From contig JADJIQ010000004.1 in NCBI GenBank assembly GCA_016707005.1, positions 186,001 through 250,000 on the forward strand: a stretch of 64,000 nt of DNA, written 5' to 3'. The stretch comes from Ignavibacteria bacterium (GTDB lineage: Bacteria > Bacteroidota > Ignavibacteria > Kapaibacteriales > Kapaibacteriaceae). A program made the translations under genes and the position numbers. Positions 63,082 to 64,000 of this stretch are shown here, in pieces. Within the stretch, counting starts at the first letter, position 1; each line of letters opens with the position of its first letter. The notes beneath the pieces are model-generated. The model had not been told where the DNA came from. It did no database searches and saw nothing but the letters and a program-made list of their open reading frames with translations.

Positions 63082-64000
63082 TGACCAAGGAGTTCATAGT
63101 GCTGTGCCTAGCGCTTCTTTCATTCACTGCAACAGCGCAGCCGAATCAGGTCTATAGTCATGGCGACCCAACGCCGGAAGAACAATTGATGCTCGAGATG
63201 ATCAATCGGGCACGGGCGAACCCAACAGAAGAAGGTGTGCGGTTGATGGATACGGACGATGCTCGAGTACAGCAGTCCTATTCCTTCTTCAACATCAACA
63301 AGAGTGCAACCAAACAAGCATTCGCCGGGTACGCACAACGTCCGCCTCTTGCGTTTCATCCGAGCCTTATGACAGCTGCGGCCGATCATTCCAAGGACAT
63401 GGACGATCACAACTTCCAAGGACACAACAGTAGTAACGGTGATGACCTTGGTGACCGCTATGCCAAGGTGGGCTATGCCTCAATGGGTACGTACGGAGAA
63501 AACGTTGCCGCATACAGCGAATCCGTCTGGCATGGTCACTGCGGATTGAATGTGGACTGGGGAACGCAAAATCAGATCGATCTCGGACACCGAACGAACA
63601 TCATGAACATCTCGAACTATCTCTTTACGGAGATCGGTATCGGGATCATCATCAACAACCAAGGACTGCAGACCAATCATGTTGGTCCTTATGTGATCAC
63701 CCAAGATTTTGGACTCCGCAGCGTGCGGTACATCACCGGCGTGGTCTACAATGACAAGAACGCCAATGGGTTTTACGACATCGGTGAAGGTCTCAGCGGC
63801 GTCTCAGTGAAGCCCAATCGCGGAACGTATTATGCCGTTACAAGCACCTCGGGCGGTTATGCCATACCGTTCACCGGAAGTGGTTCCGTTGTTGTTACGG
63901 CATCTGAAGGGGGCTTGGCAGCACCTGTCGTAAAGACAGTCGATTTCTCTGGAGAGAACATCAAGGTCGACTTCATTCCTGCATCCCAGGGTCCCGGCAA
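63081..64000 (+). CDS. Exported CAP-domain (SCP/PR-1) protein, 3' partial
   Basis: The frame is open from the ATG at 63081 to the window edge (306 codons). It starts with a signal peptide (MTKEFIVLCLALLSFTATAQ). A CAP domain covers about residues 30-210: MLEMINRARANP, LMTAAADHSKDM, and GENVAAYSE, with GHRTNIMN before the last helix. From about residue 215 there is a SdrD/Cna-B-like sandwich (YNDKNANGFYDIGEGLSG). CAP proteins are secreted and their bacterial roles are mostly unknown. The part beyond the window may hold a T9SS sorting domain; that is a guess from the signal peptide and neighbours. Confidence 0.85.
   Translation, partial: MTKEFIVLCLALLSFTATAQPNQVYSHGDPTPEEQLMLEMINRARANPTEEGVRLMDTDDARVQQSYSFFNINKSATKQAFAGYAQRPPLAFHPSLMTAAADHSKDMDDHNFQGHNSSNGDDLGDRYAKVGYASMGTYGENVAAYSESVWHGHCGLNVDWGTQNQIDLGHRTNIMNISNYLFTEIGIGIIINNQGLQTNHVGPYVITQDFGLRSVRYITGVVYNDKNANGFYDIGEGLSGVSVKPNRGTYYAVTSTSGGYAIPFTGSGSVVVTASEGGLAAPVVKTVDFSGENIKVDFIPASQGPG

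Overview
The window reads as a gene-dense stretch of a bacterial chromosome from the Bacteroidota/Chlorobiota/Ignavibacteriota side of the FCB superphylum; a Kapabacteria-like organism is my best guess, but there is no rRNA gene here to prove it. The signs are type IX secretion (T9SS) C-terminal sorting domains on at least three proteins, TonB-dependent receptors with an N-terminal carboxypeptidase-regulatory-like domain, DUF4249 and DUF5686 proteins, the Bacteroidetes-type GlmU-like enzyme, TAnnTTTG-type promoter boxes and a general lack of Shine-Dalgarno sites. Base composition looks even, and I see no IS element, prophage or CRISPR array.

Layout. 1-7.8 kb: end of a class V aminotransferase, an RdgB-type NTPase fused to a carboxymuconolactone-decarboxylase-like domain, a TonB receptor/DUF4249 pair on the minus strand, then a ferredoxin-amidohydrolase-ATP-grasp operon. 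7.8-15.8 kb: two operons diverging from an 11-bp gap, ygfZ-SDR-TlpA-like to the left and subtilase-SDR-ABC exporter to the right. 15.8-22.3 kb: one 2164-residue T9SS-type surface protein. 22.4-22.8 kb: tRNA-Ala and tRNA-Asp, a bidirectional terminator and a heptamer array. 22.8-31 kb (minus): histidine kinase, response regulator, nuoF, nadD, an orphan sugar ABC permease, bioY, and a GDPD lipoprotein between two outer-membrane proteins. 31-35 kb (minus): valS and a thiolase. 35.2-41.7 kb (plus): a coiled-coil lipoprotein/LysM pair, then phoH-cdaA-pcm-miaA-dacB. 41.7-50 kb: NAD(P)HX repair enzyme, PhoD-lipoprotein-TonB receptor, and degP-like/lptB. 50-56 kb: priA, purT, and an ECF sigma factor coupled to a membrane protein with a T9SS sorting domain. 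55.9-59.5 kb (minus): sugar-binding lipoprotein and a DUF5686 protein. 59.6-64 kb: pyrG, GlmU-like enzyme, SDR, and a CAP-domain protein cut by the window edge.

Genes are packed very tightly. Within operons starts and stops overlap by 1-4 bases, and several convergent stops abut or overlap, leaving no room for terminators. Much of the content serves the cell envelope: outer-membrane receptors, secretion, peptidoglycan trimming, LPS export and c-di-AMP signalling.

The observations I rate highest are: (1) the octamer AGCCCCTT/AAGGGGCT, 24 exact copies found by eye against about two expected, in several codon frames and both orientations; (2) an ECF sigma factor coupled to a one-helix membrane protein ending in a T9SS sorting domain; (3) (AGCGAAT)n arrays lying between stop codon and terminator hairpin at two loci in the same orientation; (4) the RdgB-CMD fusion; (5) a lysine-rich, histone-tail-like insert in a periplasmic PBP4.
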